A stretch of 9,695 bases of DNA. Source: Rhodospirillaceae bacterium (lineage in GTDB: Bacteria > Pseudomonadota > Alphaproteobacteria > UBA828). The translations under genes and the position numbers were made by a program. The stretch is from NCBI GenBank assembly GCA_028819955.1, contig JAPPKP010000015.1, positions 1 to 9,695 of the forward strand, read 5' to 3'. The notes beneath the pieces are model-generated. The model did no database searches, was not told the DNA's origin, and saw only the letters and a list, made by a program, of their open reading frames with translations. Shown here one piece after another: positions 1 to 6,914 of the stretch. The stretch's first letter is position 1; each line of letters begins with the position of its first letter.

Positions 1-1858
1 CCAGGCCGATGGAGATGGGCTGTGCCGTGAGCCAGGGAAAGGCCTCGTTGGAAAGGTCCACGTCTGTAACGGCCTGGAGGATGTCGCGCGAGCGCGGCCC
101 CGCCAGCACGAGCACGCCGTGGGCCGTGGTGATGTTCTCGATCCCCACACCCTTGCCCGCGACGTGGCGCAGCAGGAAATCGTGGTCGTAGCGCTCGGCG
201 GCACCCGAGCTCACGAGGTAGAACTGTTCCGGTCCCTCGCGCAGCACCGTGAACTCGGAGCGCACGCCGCCAGTGACGGTGAGCGCGTGGGCAAGCTTGA
301 TACGGCCCGCAGCCCTGGGCAGTCGGTTGGCGAGCACACGGTCGAGCGCGGCCTCCGCCCCGGGCCCCGACACCCGGAACTTGGAGAAGCTGGTGATGTC
401 GATTAGGCCGGCACACTCGCGCACCGCCTGGCACTCGGCGCCCACGGGCCCGAAATAGTTGGTGCGGCGGAAGCTCCAGTCGTCGCGCGCCTCGGTGCCT
501 TCGGGTGCGAACCAGTTGGGGCGCTCCCAGCCATAGCGTTGGCCCCAGACGGCGCCGTGGGCCGCGAGGCGCTCGTGGCAGGGGCTGGTCTTCGCGGGCC
601 GGGCCGCCGGGCGCTCCTCGTCCGGGTAGTGGATGATGAAGACGTGGGCGTAGGCTTCCTCGTTCTTGGCCTTGGTGTAGTGCTTGTTGGCGTAGGCGCC
701 GAAGCGGCGGGGGTCGACCGCCAGCATGTCGATGGAGGGCTCGCCCTCGGCAATCCAGCCGGCGAGCTGCCAGCCGGCGCCGCCGGCTGCGGTGATGCCG
801 AAGCTGAAGCCCTCCGCCAGCCAGAAGTTCGGCAGCCCGTAGGCCGGGCCGATGAGGGGGTTGCCGTCCGGCGTGTAGGGGATCGGGCCGTTCACGCAGT
901 CCTTGATCCCGGCGCGGCCGAACATGGGCACCCGGTTGATCGCGGCCTCGATGTGGGGCTCCAGGCGGTCCATGTCCGGCGGCAATAGCTCCTGTCCGAA
1001 GCCCTCGGGCACGCCGTCCACCGCCCAGGCCGGGGCATCCTTCTCGTAAGGCCCGAGGATCAGGCCCTGGCGCTCTTCGCGCATGTAGTAGGAGGCGTCG
1101 CTCTCCCTGAGAACCGGCATCTCGGGGAGGCCCTGTAGCCTGCGTTCTTCCAGCTCCGGGATGGTGTCGGTCACGATGTACTGGTGCTCGACAGGGATGG
1201 TCGGCAAATCGAGCCCCACCATGGCTCCCACTTGTCTGGCCCAGGAGCCGGTGGCGGTCACCACAGTCTCGCAGGTGATGTCGCCTCGCGTCGTCTTGAC
1301 CAGCCACTCGCCGGCGCGGGTCCGTTCGATGCCCGTCACCTCGGTGTTGCGGTTGACCTCAGCTCCCCTGTCACGTGCACCCTTCGCCAAAGCCTGGGTC
1401 ACGTCCACCGGCGCGACGTGGCCGTCGTGGGGATGGAAGAGCGCGCCCACAAGCCCGTCGAGATTGCAGAGCGGCCAGAGATCGCCGATCTCGTTGGGGC
1501 CGATCAGCTCGAAGGGCACGCCAATCGTGTTCGCGGTGCCGCAGTAATTGCGGTACTCGTCCATTCGCTCGTGGTTGGTGGCGAGTCTGAGGTTGCCGGT
1601 GCGGTGAAAGCTCACTGCCTGGCCGGTCTCTTCTTCCAACTGCTGGTAAAGATCGATGCTGTACTTGTGGAGCTGGCCGACGCTGTAGCTCATGTTGAAG
1701 AGCGGCAGCAGTCCTGCGGCGTGCCATGTGGAGCCTGCGGTAAGCTCGGTCTTCTCGACCAGCATCACGTCGGACCAGCCGAGCTTTGCCAGATGGTAGA
1801 GCACGCTGCAGCCGACGATGCCGCCGCCGATCACCACCACCCGCGCCTGATCCCTCAT
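1..1858 (-). CDS. Dimethylglycine/sarcosine dehydrogenase-like FAD oxidoreductase with GcvT-type C-terminal domain (3' end outside window)
   Basis: Read directly on the minus strand: 619 open codons from an ATG at 1858 to the window edge, so the C-terminus is missing. Family members are usually around 800 residues. The N-terminus has the FAD-binding fold: GGGIVGCS at residues 11-18, then a glutamate (Glu35) ending the second strand. Residues 41-49 read AGSTWHAAG; in dimethylglycine dehydrogenase the His of this motif carries covalent FAD, here His46. The DAO-type domain runs to about residue 385 (PDGNPLIGP at 330-338). From about 425 the sequence changes to a GcvT-like folate-binding domain (LIDITSFSKFRVSGPGAE at 485-502). 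Expected reaction: oxidative N-demethylation of a methylated glycine or related amine, passing the one-carbon unit to tetrahydrofolate. The exact substrate is inference. No signal peptide is seen, so it should be cytoplasmic. AAGGGA lies 7 bases before the ATG. It is transcribed divergently from the kinase gene at 2019. Confidence 0.9.
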   Translation of the reverse strand, partial: MRDQARVVVIGGGIVGCSVLYHLAKLGWSDVMLVEKTELTAGSTWHAAGLLPLFNMSYSVGQLHKYSIDLYQQLEEETGQAVSFHRTGNLRLATNHERMDEYRNYCGTANTIGVPFELIGPNEIGDLWPLCNLDGLVGALFHPHDGHVAPVDVTQALAKGARDRGAEVNRNTEVTGIERTRAGEWLVKTTRGDITCETVVTATGSWARQVGAMVGLDLPTIPVEHQYIVTDTIPELEERRLQGLPEMPVLRESDASYYMREERQGLILGPYEKDAPAWAVDGVPEGFGQELLPPDMDRLEPHIEAAINRVPMFGRAGIKDCVNGPIPYTPDGNPLIGPAYGLPNFWLAEGFSFGITAAGGAGWQLAGWIAEGEPSIDMLAVDPRRFGAYANKHYTKAKNEEAYAHVFIIHYPDEERPAARPAKTSPCHERLAAHGAVWGQRYGWERPNWFAPEGTEARDDWSFRRTNYFGPVGAECQAVRECAGLIDITSFSKFRVSGPGAEAALDRVLANRLPRAAGRIKLAHALTVTGGVRSEFTVLREGPEQFYLVSSGAAERYDHDFLLRHVAGKGVGIENITTAHGVLVLAGPRSRDILQAVTDVDLSNEAFPWLTAQPISIGL

Positions 1859-1865
1859 ACCTCGG

Positions 1866-1871
1866 TCCCTT
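1866..1871 (-). promoter_or_regulatory. Ribosome binding site of the dimethylglycine dehydrogenase-like gene
   Basis: The minus strand reads AAGGGA here, 7 bases before the ATG at 1858. This supports that start and agrees with the FAD-binding strand beginning only seven residues later. Confidence 0.5.
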
Positions 1872-1960
1872 CCCGCACTGCACACACCCGTTGCGGCGCG
1901 CGCACCCTATCACGCACGCGCGGCAGATGCGCCCGTGCCGACTTGCGAGTCCCTCCCCCG

Positions 1961-1988
1961 TTGACCCGGCGGCTGGATCGCTCACCAT
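1961..1988 (+). promoter_or_regulatory. Weak candidate sigma70-type promoter for the kinase-SDR-DUF2182 run
   Basis: In the 160-base divergent gap (1859-2018), TTGACC at 1961-1966 matches five of six -35 consensus bases. It is followed after 16 bases by CACCAT (1983-1988), which keeps only the A2, A5 and T6 positions of a -10 box. Transcription would begin near 1995, giving a leader of about 25 bases. The match is modest and GC-rich genomes give chance hits. No convincing promoter for the leftward gene and no strong operator palindrome were seen in the gap; ATGC-TTCC-GCAT at 1987-1998 is a very short inverted repeat. Confidence 0.22.
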
Positions 1989-2007
1989 GCTTCCGCATTC
2001 GCATCGT

Positions 2008-2012
2008 GGAGG
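2008..2012 (+). promoter_or_regulatory. Ribosome binding site that fixes the GTG start of the PfkB kinase
   Basis: GGAGG lies 6 bases before the GTG at 2019. This is ideal spacing and supports the GTG start. It also matches the family N-terminus, where the first strand (LIAIGE) starts within four residues. Confidence 0.65.
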
Positions 2013-2018
2013 CGCCGC

Positions 2019-2969
2019 GTGCCAGATCTGATCGCCATCGGAGAACCGCTTGTAGAGTTGGCCGCAGAGTCCGCAGGCCGGCTGGGCGATGTCGATCGGT
2101 TCCGATACGGCTGGGGTGGAGACACGGCCAACTTCGTGCTCGCAGCCGTGCGGCTCGGAGGCGCGTGCGGCTACGTGACACGGGTGGGGCGGGATGCGTT
2201 CGGCGACGCCTTCGTCGCTATGCTGGAGACCAACGGAGTCGATGCGAGCCGCGTCATATTCGACGAGGAGCACCACACCGGCCTCTACTTCGTCACCTAT
2301 ACGGGGGAGCGGAGGCACCGCTTCGACTACGTCAGACGCGGCTCGGCGGCGAGCCATCTCACGGGCGCCGACATCGATCCGGACTATGTGGCGAGCGCCC
2401 GCGTCCTCCACGTGAGCGGCATCTCTCAGGCGATCTCACGCTCGTGCGCGGAGGCAGCGCGGGTGGCGATGGAAATCGCGCGGAAGGCGGGCACCACCGT
2501 CAGCTACGATGCCAACGTGCGACCTGCACTTGGGACCCAAGAGGCCCTGCGCGACAACTTCGAGGCCGCCCTGGCGCTTGCCGACGTCGTGTTCCTGAGC
2601 GAGGAAGATGCCGCCCATCTGTTCGGCGAAGGCCCGCTCGAGGACGTCCTGGATCGAGTCCTGGGCGAGAGGCCGAGGCTCGCGGTGGTGAAGCTCGGGG
2701 CCGATGGCTGCGTGATCAAGAGCGATGCGGGAGAGCGCTTGCACGTCCCAGCCTGGCGGATCGAGGCGGTCGATGCCACCGGGGCTGGCGATGCGTTTAG
2801 TGCCGGGTTCGTCCTGTCTTTGCTCCGGGACGCGGAGCTGGCCGAGGCGGGGCGGTACGCGAACGCGGTGGGCGCGCTCACCGCCACCGGGGTAGGCGCC
2901 ATCGCGCCCCAGCCGAGCTATACCGAGATAACAGCCTTCATGGAGGAGCAGTTGTCCCGCCTGCGCTGA
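2019..2969 (+). CDS. PfkB-family sugar/sugar-acid kinase, 2-keto-3-deoxygluconate kinase-like
   Basis: A 316-residue protein, the normal length for PfkB (ribokinase-like) kinases, which phosphorylate a sugar or sugar acid with ATP in the cytoplasm. It shows the N-terminal LIAIGEPLVEL, the substrate-lid motif GWGGDTANF (31-39), YDANVRP (163-169) and the second PfkB signature DATGAGDAFSAGF (252-264), in which Asp258 is the expected catalytic base. GGDTAN and the D-x-N-x-RP motif resemble 2-keto-3-deoxygluconate kinases. Fructokinase or 5-dehydro-2-deoxygluconate kinase cannot be ruled out, so no symbol is given. It starts with GTG behind a strong GGAGG and is followed after 26 bases by the SDR gene on the same strand. 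The pair suggests a sugar-acid catabolic module (inference). Confidence 0.88.
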   Translation: MPDLIAIGEPLVELAAESAGRLGDVDRFRYGWGGDTANFVLAAVRLGGACGYVTRVGRDAFGDAFVAMLETNGVDASRVIFDEEHHTGLYFVTYTGERRHRFDYVRRGSAASHLTGADIDPDYVASARVLHVSGISQAISRSCAEAARVAMEIARKAGTTVSYDANVRPALGTQEALRDNFEAALALADVVFLSEEDAAHLFGEGPLEDVLDRVLGERPRLAVVKLGADGCVIKSDAGERLHVPAWRIEAVDATGAGDAFSAGFVLSLLRDAELAEAGRYANAVGALTATGVGAIAPQPSYTEITAFMEEQLSRLR

Positions 2970-2995
2970 CCACCGACGGATGGTAGAGTGACGCC

Positions 2996-3796
2996 ATGGC
3001 AGAGCGTCTCGGCGGCAAGGTCGCGCTGATCACAGGCGCTGGTTCGGTCGGCCCCGGCTGGGGCAACGGCCGCGCCACCGCCGTGCTCTTCGCCCGCGAA
3101 GGTGCGCGCGTCGTCGCGGTCGACCGCGACACGAAGGCCGCCGAGTCGACGCGGCAGATTATCGAGAGCGAGGGCAACGCCTGCGCCGTGGAGACTGCGG
3201 ACGTGACCGACAGCGCCCAGATCGAGCGGGTGATCTCCACAGTCTGCGAGCATTGGGGCGGGTTGCACGTGCTCGTCAACAACGTGGGGGGCTCGGTGCC
3301 CGGCGGCCCGGTCGAGCTCAGCGAGGAGGATTGGGCCGGGCAGTTGGAGTTCAACCTCACCAGCGCCTTCCTCACCACCCGCTGTGTGCTCCCCATCATG
3401 GAGGACCAAGGCGGGGGCGCAATCGTCAACATCTCCTCCGTCGCGGGGCTCCGCTTCGTCGGCAATCACCACGCGGCCTACGCGGCGGCCAAGGCGGGGC
3501 TGGTCCAGTTCACCAAGGCGGTGGCCGTGCAGTACGCAGCGCGGGGCGTGCGCTGCAACTCCATCTCCGTCGGCCTGATGCATACCCCCCTGGTGGAGGC
3601 CCGCCTTGCTACGCAGTACGCCGGTGGCGACCTCGAAGCGCTGGTCGCCAAACGCCACGCCCAAGTGCCCATGGGCCGCATGGGCTCGGGCTGGGACGTG
3701 GCCCACGCGGCGCTCTTCCTGGCCTCGGACGAGGCCGGGTACGTGACTGCGGCCGATCTGGTGGTGGACGGCGGCCTTACGGCCAAGTGCGACTGA
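2996..3796 (+). CDS. SDR-family NAD-dependent oxidoreductase (classical type)
   Basis: A 266-residue classical short-chain dehydrogenase/reductase, typical length, cytoplasmic. The Rossmann fold starts at VALITGAG (9-16). The glycine-rich loop is enlarged, GAGSVGPGWGNG (14-25), instead of the usual TGxxxGIG. Asp43 at the end of the second strand (VVAVDRD) points to NAD(H) rather than NADP(H). Also present are VNNVGG (94-99), Asn120, NISSVAG (145-151) with the likely catalytic Ser148, YAAAK (162-166) with catalytic Tyr162 and Lys166, and a C-terminal VVDGG (256-260). The PG motif after the active site is replaced by SVGLMHTP. Substrate unknown; beside a PfkB kinase, a polyol or sugar-acid substrate is plausible but unproven. 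The ATG at 2996 has only a weak upstream AGAG. The next gene begins 19 bases after the stop. Confidence 0.9.
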   Translation: MAERLGGKVALITGAGSVGPGWGNGRATAVLFAREGARVVAVDRDTKAAESTRQIIESEGNACAVETADVTDSAQIERVISTVCEHWGGLHVLVNNVGGSVPGGPVELSEEDWAGQLEFNLTSAFLTTRCVLPIMEDQGGGAIVNISSVAGLRFVGNHHAAYAAAKAGLVQFTKAVAVQYAARGVRCNSISVGLMHTPLVEARLATQYAGGDLEALVAKRHAQVPMGRMGSGWDVAHAALFLASDEAGYVTAADLVVDGGLTAKCD

Positions 3797-3815
3797 AGGA
3801 CGGGCGGCAACACCC

Positions 3816-4580
3816 GTGATCGAGGGGATCGCGCGACGGGACCGGCTGGTGGTGCTGGCCGGCCTCGCGGTCGCCGCCGCGCTCGCCTGGCTCTACCTCA
3901 TCGACATGGCCCTCGATATGGGCGGCGACATGGCGCACGCGGAGAGCGCCATGATGCAAATGCAGGCCTGGAGCGTGGCCGATGGCCTACTGATGTGGGC
4001 CATGTGGGCGGTGATGATGGTGGCCATGATGGTGCCGAGCGCGGCGCCGATGATTCTGATTTTCGCCCGCGTGGATCGCTCCCAGGGCACTGGCCGCACT
4101 TACACCGCGACCACCCTCTTCGCGCTGGGCTACGTGCTGGTCTGGGCGGCGTTCAGCGTGGCCGCGACGGCCATGCAGTGGGGCCTGCAGAACGCGGCCC
4201 TGCTCTCGCCAATGATGGTCGCCACCAGCACGATTCTTGGTGGCATTCTCTTCATCGCCGCCGGCGTCTATCAGTGGACGCCGTTCAAGTACGCCTGCCT
4301 CAAGCATTGCCGTTCGCCCATGTCCTTCATCATGGGGCACTGGCGGCCGGGCCGGTCGGGCGCCTTTCGCATGGGCCTTGGCCACGGCGCCTTCTGCCTT
4401 GGCTGTTGCGGCTTCGTGATGGGGCTGCTCTTCGTCGGCGGCGTGATGAATCTCGCCTGGGTGGCGGCAATCACGGTCTTCGTCGTCGCCGAGAAGCTCG
4501 TGCCCAAAGGCGAGTGGGTCGCGCGTGCAGGCGGCGTCGCGATGGTCGCCGCCGGCATTTACCTCTTCGCGACAGTCTGA
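3816..4580 (+). CDS. DUF2182 integral membrane protein, possible metal-binding
   Basis: A 254-residue polytopic membrane protein that I recognise as DUF2182, a family described as predicted metal-binding membrane proteins without firm function. About seven hydrophobic segments are visible, near residues 11-29, 57-83, 98-120, 131-152, 185-210, 212-226 and 235-253. The family-like core reads VYQWTPFKYACLKHCRSP (151-168), followed by GHGAFCLGCCG (189-199). Metal-capable residues are concentrated: 23 methionines, 14 of them in the first 79 residues, plus Cys161, His164, Cys165, His190, Cys194, Cys197 and Cys198. The GTG at 3816 is chosen because it gives the usual short charged N-terminus before helix 1; its ribosome site (GGGCGG, 8 bases away) is weak. 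It follows the SDR gene by 19 bases and overlaps nosX tail to tail by 22 bases. The DUF1326 gene that I recall often accompanying this family is absent. Confidence 0.85.
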   Translation: MIEGIARRDRLVVLAGLAVAAALAWLYLIDMALDMGGDMAHAESAMMQMQAWSVADGLLMWAMWAVMMVAMMVPSAAPMILIFARVDRSQGTGRTYTATTLFALGYVLVWAAFSVAATAMQWGLQNAALLSPMMVATSTILGGILFIAAGVYQWTPFKYACLKHCRSPMSFIMGHWRPGRSGAFRMGLGHGAFCLGCCGFVMGLLFVGGVMNLAWVAAITVFVVAEKLVPKGEWVARAGGVAMVAAGIYLFATV

Positions 4581-5545
4581 GGACCGTCGGTCAGCACTTC
4601 GATCTCAGGAAAGCGGGCGGCATAGGTCGCGGCACGTTCAGGCGGGGACACCGCGAGCGCGGTGGAGAGCGCGTCGGCCATGGTGGCACGCGGCGCGATC
4701 ACCGAGACCTGCCCCGTTACCTGCGCGGGCCTCCCAGTCGCGGGGTCGAAGAGGTGGTGGTGGCGGCCGCTCGCATCGAACGGGCTCGCGATGCCGGCCG
4801 AGGTGGCGACGGCGCGGTCGCTCAGCGTGACGGTGCGCGCGACCGTCTCGGGCTGCGCTGCGCGGCGGATGCCGACATGCCAGGGTCGCCCATCGGGATG
4901 GTGGCCGAGTACCCGGACCTCTCCGATGTCGAGGAGAACGTCGTCCATGCCGGCGTCCTGAAGCAGAGTCGCGACCCTGTCGGTGATGTAGCCCTGGGCG
5001 ATGCCGTTGAGGGTGACCGCCATCCCCGGCCGGGCGAAGCGGACCTCGGCAGGCTCGACTTCGACGGCACGGTAGTCCACCAGCGCCTGCGCCCTGGCGT
5101 GCGCGGCCTCGCCGGGCCCGCGCGGATCGGTGTCGGGGCGCGCGAAGTGTGCGGCGTAGAGGCGCCAGAGCGGCTGCACGGTGACGTCGAAGGCGCCCTC
5201 CGTCCGCTCCGAGAATGAGCGGGCCTCGGCCAGCAAATCTACCAATTCCAGAGGCGGCGCCGTGAGCCGGCCGTCCCGGTTGAGCCGGCAGATCGCGCTC
5301 TCAGGCCGGTAGAGGCTGAACACGTCCTCCAACCGGTCGATCTCTGCGATGCAGCGCGCGATCAGCCAGCGCGCGCGGGCAGCGTCGGGGTCGTAGAGGA
5401 CGATCTCCGCCGCAGCCCCCAACGCGATGCCGGACCAGCGGTGCAGATGCGACGTCTCCGCGCCCGCCCGGATCGCTGCAAATGGCAGGCCGGCGGCGGC
5501 GGCCGCGATGGCGACGAAACGCCGCCGGGTCGGCGCCGGCCTCAT
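4559..5545 (-). CDS. nosX: NosX, ApbE-family FAD:protein FMN transferase of the nos cluster
   Basis: A 328-residue ApbE-like protein. A Tat signal is visible: TRRRFV (6-11), a hydrophobic run and AGA near 27-29, so it should act in the periplasm. ApbE proteins move FMN from FAD to a Thr of a target protein; NosX is thought to flavinylate NosR, the membrane electron donor to nitrous oxide reductase. Family motifs are SLYRPESAICRLNR (77-90), TEGAFDVTV (115-123), LNGIAQGYITDRV (179-191), HHHLFDPATG (262-271) and ATMADALSTAL (287-297), the last expected to bind the divalent metal. Its position after nosL separates it from other ApbE paralogues. The ATG at 5545 overlaps the nosL stop by 4 bases (ATGA), indicating coupled translation. 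The gene ends inside the 3' end of the convergent DUF2182 gene, so no terminator fits between them. Confidence 0.92.
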   Translation of the reverse strand: MRPAPTRRRFVAIAAAAAGLPFAAIRAGAETSHLHRWSGIALGAAAEIVLYDPDAARARWLIARCIAEIDRLEDVFSLYRPESAICRLNRDGRLTAPPLELVDLLAEARSFSERTEGAFDVTVQPLWRLYAAHFARPDTDPRGPGEAAHARAQALVDYRAVEVEPAEVRFARPGMAVTLNGIAQGYITDRVATLLQDAGMDDVLLDIGEVRVLGHHPDGRPWHVGIRRAAQPETVARTVTLSDRAVATSAGIASPFDASGRHHHLFDPATGRPAQVTGQVSVIAPRATMADALSTALAVSPPERAATYAARFPEIEVLTDGPQTVAKR

Positions 5546-6090
5546 TGATGTTCACCCTGCGTCGGCGTCGCGGGGTTGTCTTCGTCGGCGTAAGCGAAGA
5601 TGTAGCTCTCCGGCACGTCGGTGAGCGCCACGATGCGCCCGCCGTGCTCCGCGACGAAACGCTCGGCCGCCTCGCGCGTGGCAAACGGCACCGCCTCGGG
5701 CACGCCCATGCCGCCCATTCTGTCGCTCCCGATCACGTACGCGGCGCCGGCCGCATCGATCCACGTGCCGGGCTCCGGCGCGTCCCACTGGGCCACGCCC
5801 ATGTCGTTGACGTAGATCGCAGTGTAGTTGCGCGGCTCCTCCGGCAGCATGGTAAAGGCGATGGCATCGCGCACCGACGAGAACCACACGGGCTCGCGCT
5901 CGTCGGGAAGGTGAACCTGCGCCTTGGGCCCGCTGTGATCGACCAGGATCATGCCGCAGTAGTGGCCGGAGGCCTCGCGCGTAGGCTCCACTGGCGGGGG
6001 CTTGGCCAAAAGGTCGTCGTCCTCGCCGCAACCGGCGACGCCCGCGAGCGCGAGCAGGCCGACCGCCAACAGGGCCAGAGCCCGCCTCAC
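5542..6090 (-). CDS. nosL: NosL, Cu(I)-binding lipoprotein chaperone for N2O reductase
   Basis: A 182-residue lipoprotein. The basic N-terminus and hydrophobic stretch end in a lipobox, VAGC at 18-21, with Cys21 the lipid-anchored residue. The mature part has HYCGM (43-47), the Cys-x-Met copper site known for NosL, then the family blocks VWFSSVRDAIAF (68-79), YVNDMGVAQWD (93-103) and MGGMGVPEAVPF (125-136). NosL hands Cu(I) to the NosDFY complex for assembly of the CuZ cluster. The start is GTG at 6090, not the much longer open frame that runs back through nosY: it places the signal peptide correctly, lies behind a GGAAGGAAGGAG stretch, and overlaps the nosY stop by 4 bases (GTGA). The stop overlaps the nosX start by 4 bases. 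Confidence 0.95.
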   Translation of the reverse strand: MRRALALLAVGLLALAGVAGCGEDDDLLAKPPPVEPTREASGHYCGMILVDHSGPKAQVHLPDEREPVWFSSVRDAIAFTMLPEEPRNYTAIYVNDMGVAQWDAPEPGTWIDAAGAAYVIGSDRMGGMGVPEAVPFATREAAERFVAEHGGRIVALTDVPESYIFAYADEDNPATPTQGEHQ

Positions 6091-6914
6091 AGCTCCTTCC
6101 TTCCGAACAGAAGGCCCGCGAGCCCCAGCGGCACCGCAATCCAGAGCACCATAACCGGGAACAGAAGGGCGTGACCGAAGGCGGCCTCGGCGCTCACCCC
6201 CGCCATGCCGGAAAGCGCGCCCACAGTCTCGGAGCCCGCGAGCGTCAGCATGCGGTAGACGTCGGTCGGGTTGAGCAGGAGCAGCACACGGAAGAGATCG
6301 CCCGAGACCACCTGCCCTTCGTCCGCAACCAAGATGGCGAGCAGCGCCATGTCGAAGAGCACGACGAAGATCAGCCAGGCCGCCGCCGAGACCCCGGCCG
6401 CCGTGCCGCGTTCGGCCACCACGGCGCTGAAGAGCGTGCCGAGCGCGATGAAGGCCGCGCCGAGCAGGATCGAGCCGCCGACCATCACCCCGAAGGCGCC
6501 CCAGGCCTCGGCATCGCCGCCTTCGCCGAGGCCCGTGACCAGTGCGGCGACGCCGAAGCCGACCACCGTGGCGATGGCGAGGATCGCGACCTGGCCGGCG
6601 AATTTGCCGAGCACGATGCGCCAGCGGGTGACCGGGTAGGTCATCAGGAGCGGCATCGTGCCCCGATCGATCTCGCCCACCAGCGTGTCGTAGCTCACCA
6701 GCAGCCCGATGAGCGGCACCAGAAAGACCGAAAGGCTCGAGAGGCTGACGACCGTGATCGCGAGCGGCGAGGCCGCGACCGGCCCGGCCGGCGTGCTGCC
6801 GATGAACGCCAATGTCAGCGCCAGCACGCCGAGCAGCAGGGAGGCGGCGAGCATCCAGCGGTTGCGGATGCCGGCCAGGACCTCGTGCCCGGCGATCGCG
6901 GCGACCGCGGTCAC
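6087..6914 (-). CDS. nosY: NosY, ABC-2-type permease of the NosDFY complex
   Basis: A 275-residue inner-membrane protein with about six hydrophobic segments, near residues 20-38, 50-72, 105-128, 140-163, 175-197 and 247-269. The cytoplasmic loop after the second helix contains SYDTLVGEIDRGTM (74-87) and TYPVTRWRIVLGK (92-104), a pattern typical of ABC-2 permeases that contact the ATPase. NosY partners with the ATPase NosF and the periplasmic NosD; the complex uses ATP hydrolysis during maturation of the CuZ site. Translation starts at GTG 6914, which overlaps the nosF stop by 4 bases (GTGA) and has GGGGAG 8 bases upstream. The stop overlaps the nosL start. Length and order fit the family, and nothing appears truncated. 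Confidence 0.94.
   Translation of the reverse strand: MTAVAAIAGHEVLAGIRNRWMLAASLLLGVLALTLAFIGSTPAGPVAASPLAITVVSLSSLSVFLVPLIGLLVSYDTLVGEIDRGTMPLLMTYPVTRWRIVLGKFAGQVAILAIATVVGFGVAALVTGLGEGGDAEAWGAFGVMVGGSILLGAAFIALGTLFSAVVAERGTAAGVSAAAWLIFVVLFDMALLAILVADEGQVVSGDLFRVLLLLNPTDVYRMLTLAGSETVGALSGMAGVSAEAAFGHALLFPVMVLWIAVPLGLAGLLFGRKEL
6093..6104 (-). promoter_or_regulatory. Ribosome binding region of nosL inside the end of nosY
   Basis: The minus strand carries a repeated purine stretch, GGAAGGAAGGAG, ending 2 bases before the nosL GTG. Its upstream GGAAGG copies give workable spacing of about 6 bases. This decides the GTG at 6090 as the nosL start. Confidence 0.5.

Noticed and set aside
1987..1998. 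Short inverted repeat ATGC-TTCC-GCAT before the kinase ribosome site
   Set aside because: Four-base arms are too short to support an operator or attenuator claim, and no second copy is present in the divergent gap.
1371..2411. A 346-codon minus-strand open frame overlapping the start of the flavoprotein gene
   Set aside because: It is out of frame with the clear FAD-binding N-terminus beginning at 1858 and its translation resembles no protein family.
1184..2800. A 538-codon plus-strand open frame opposite the flavoprotein gene and across the kinase start
   Set aside because: It is Arg/His/Gly-rich low-complexity translation without recognisable domains, and it overlaps two genes with strong family motifs in other frames. 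Long spurious frames are expected at this GC content.
3995..5218. A 407-codon plus-strand open frame across DUF2182 and nosX
   Set aside because: It is a shadow of the DUF2182 gene in another frame and antisense to nosX; the composition is Arg/Gly/His-rich without motifs.
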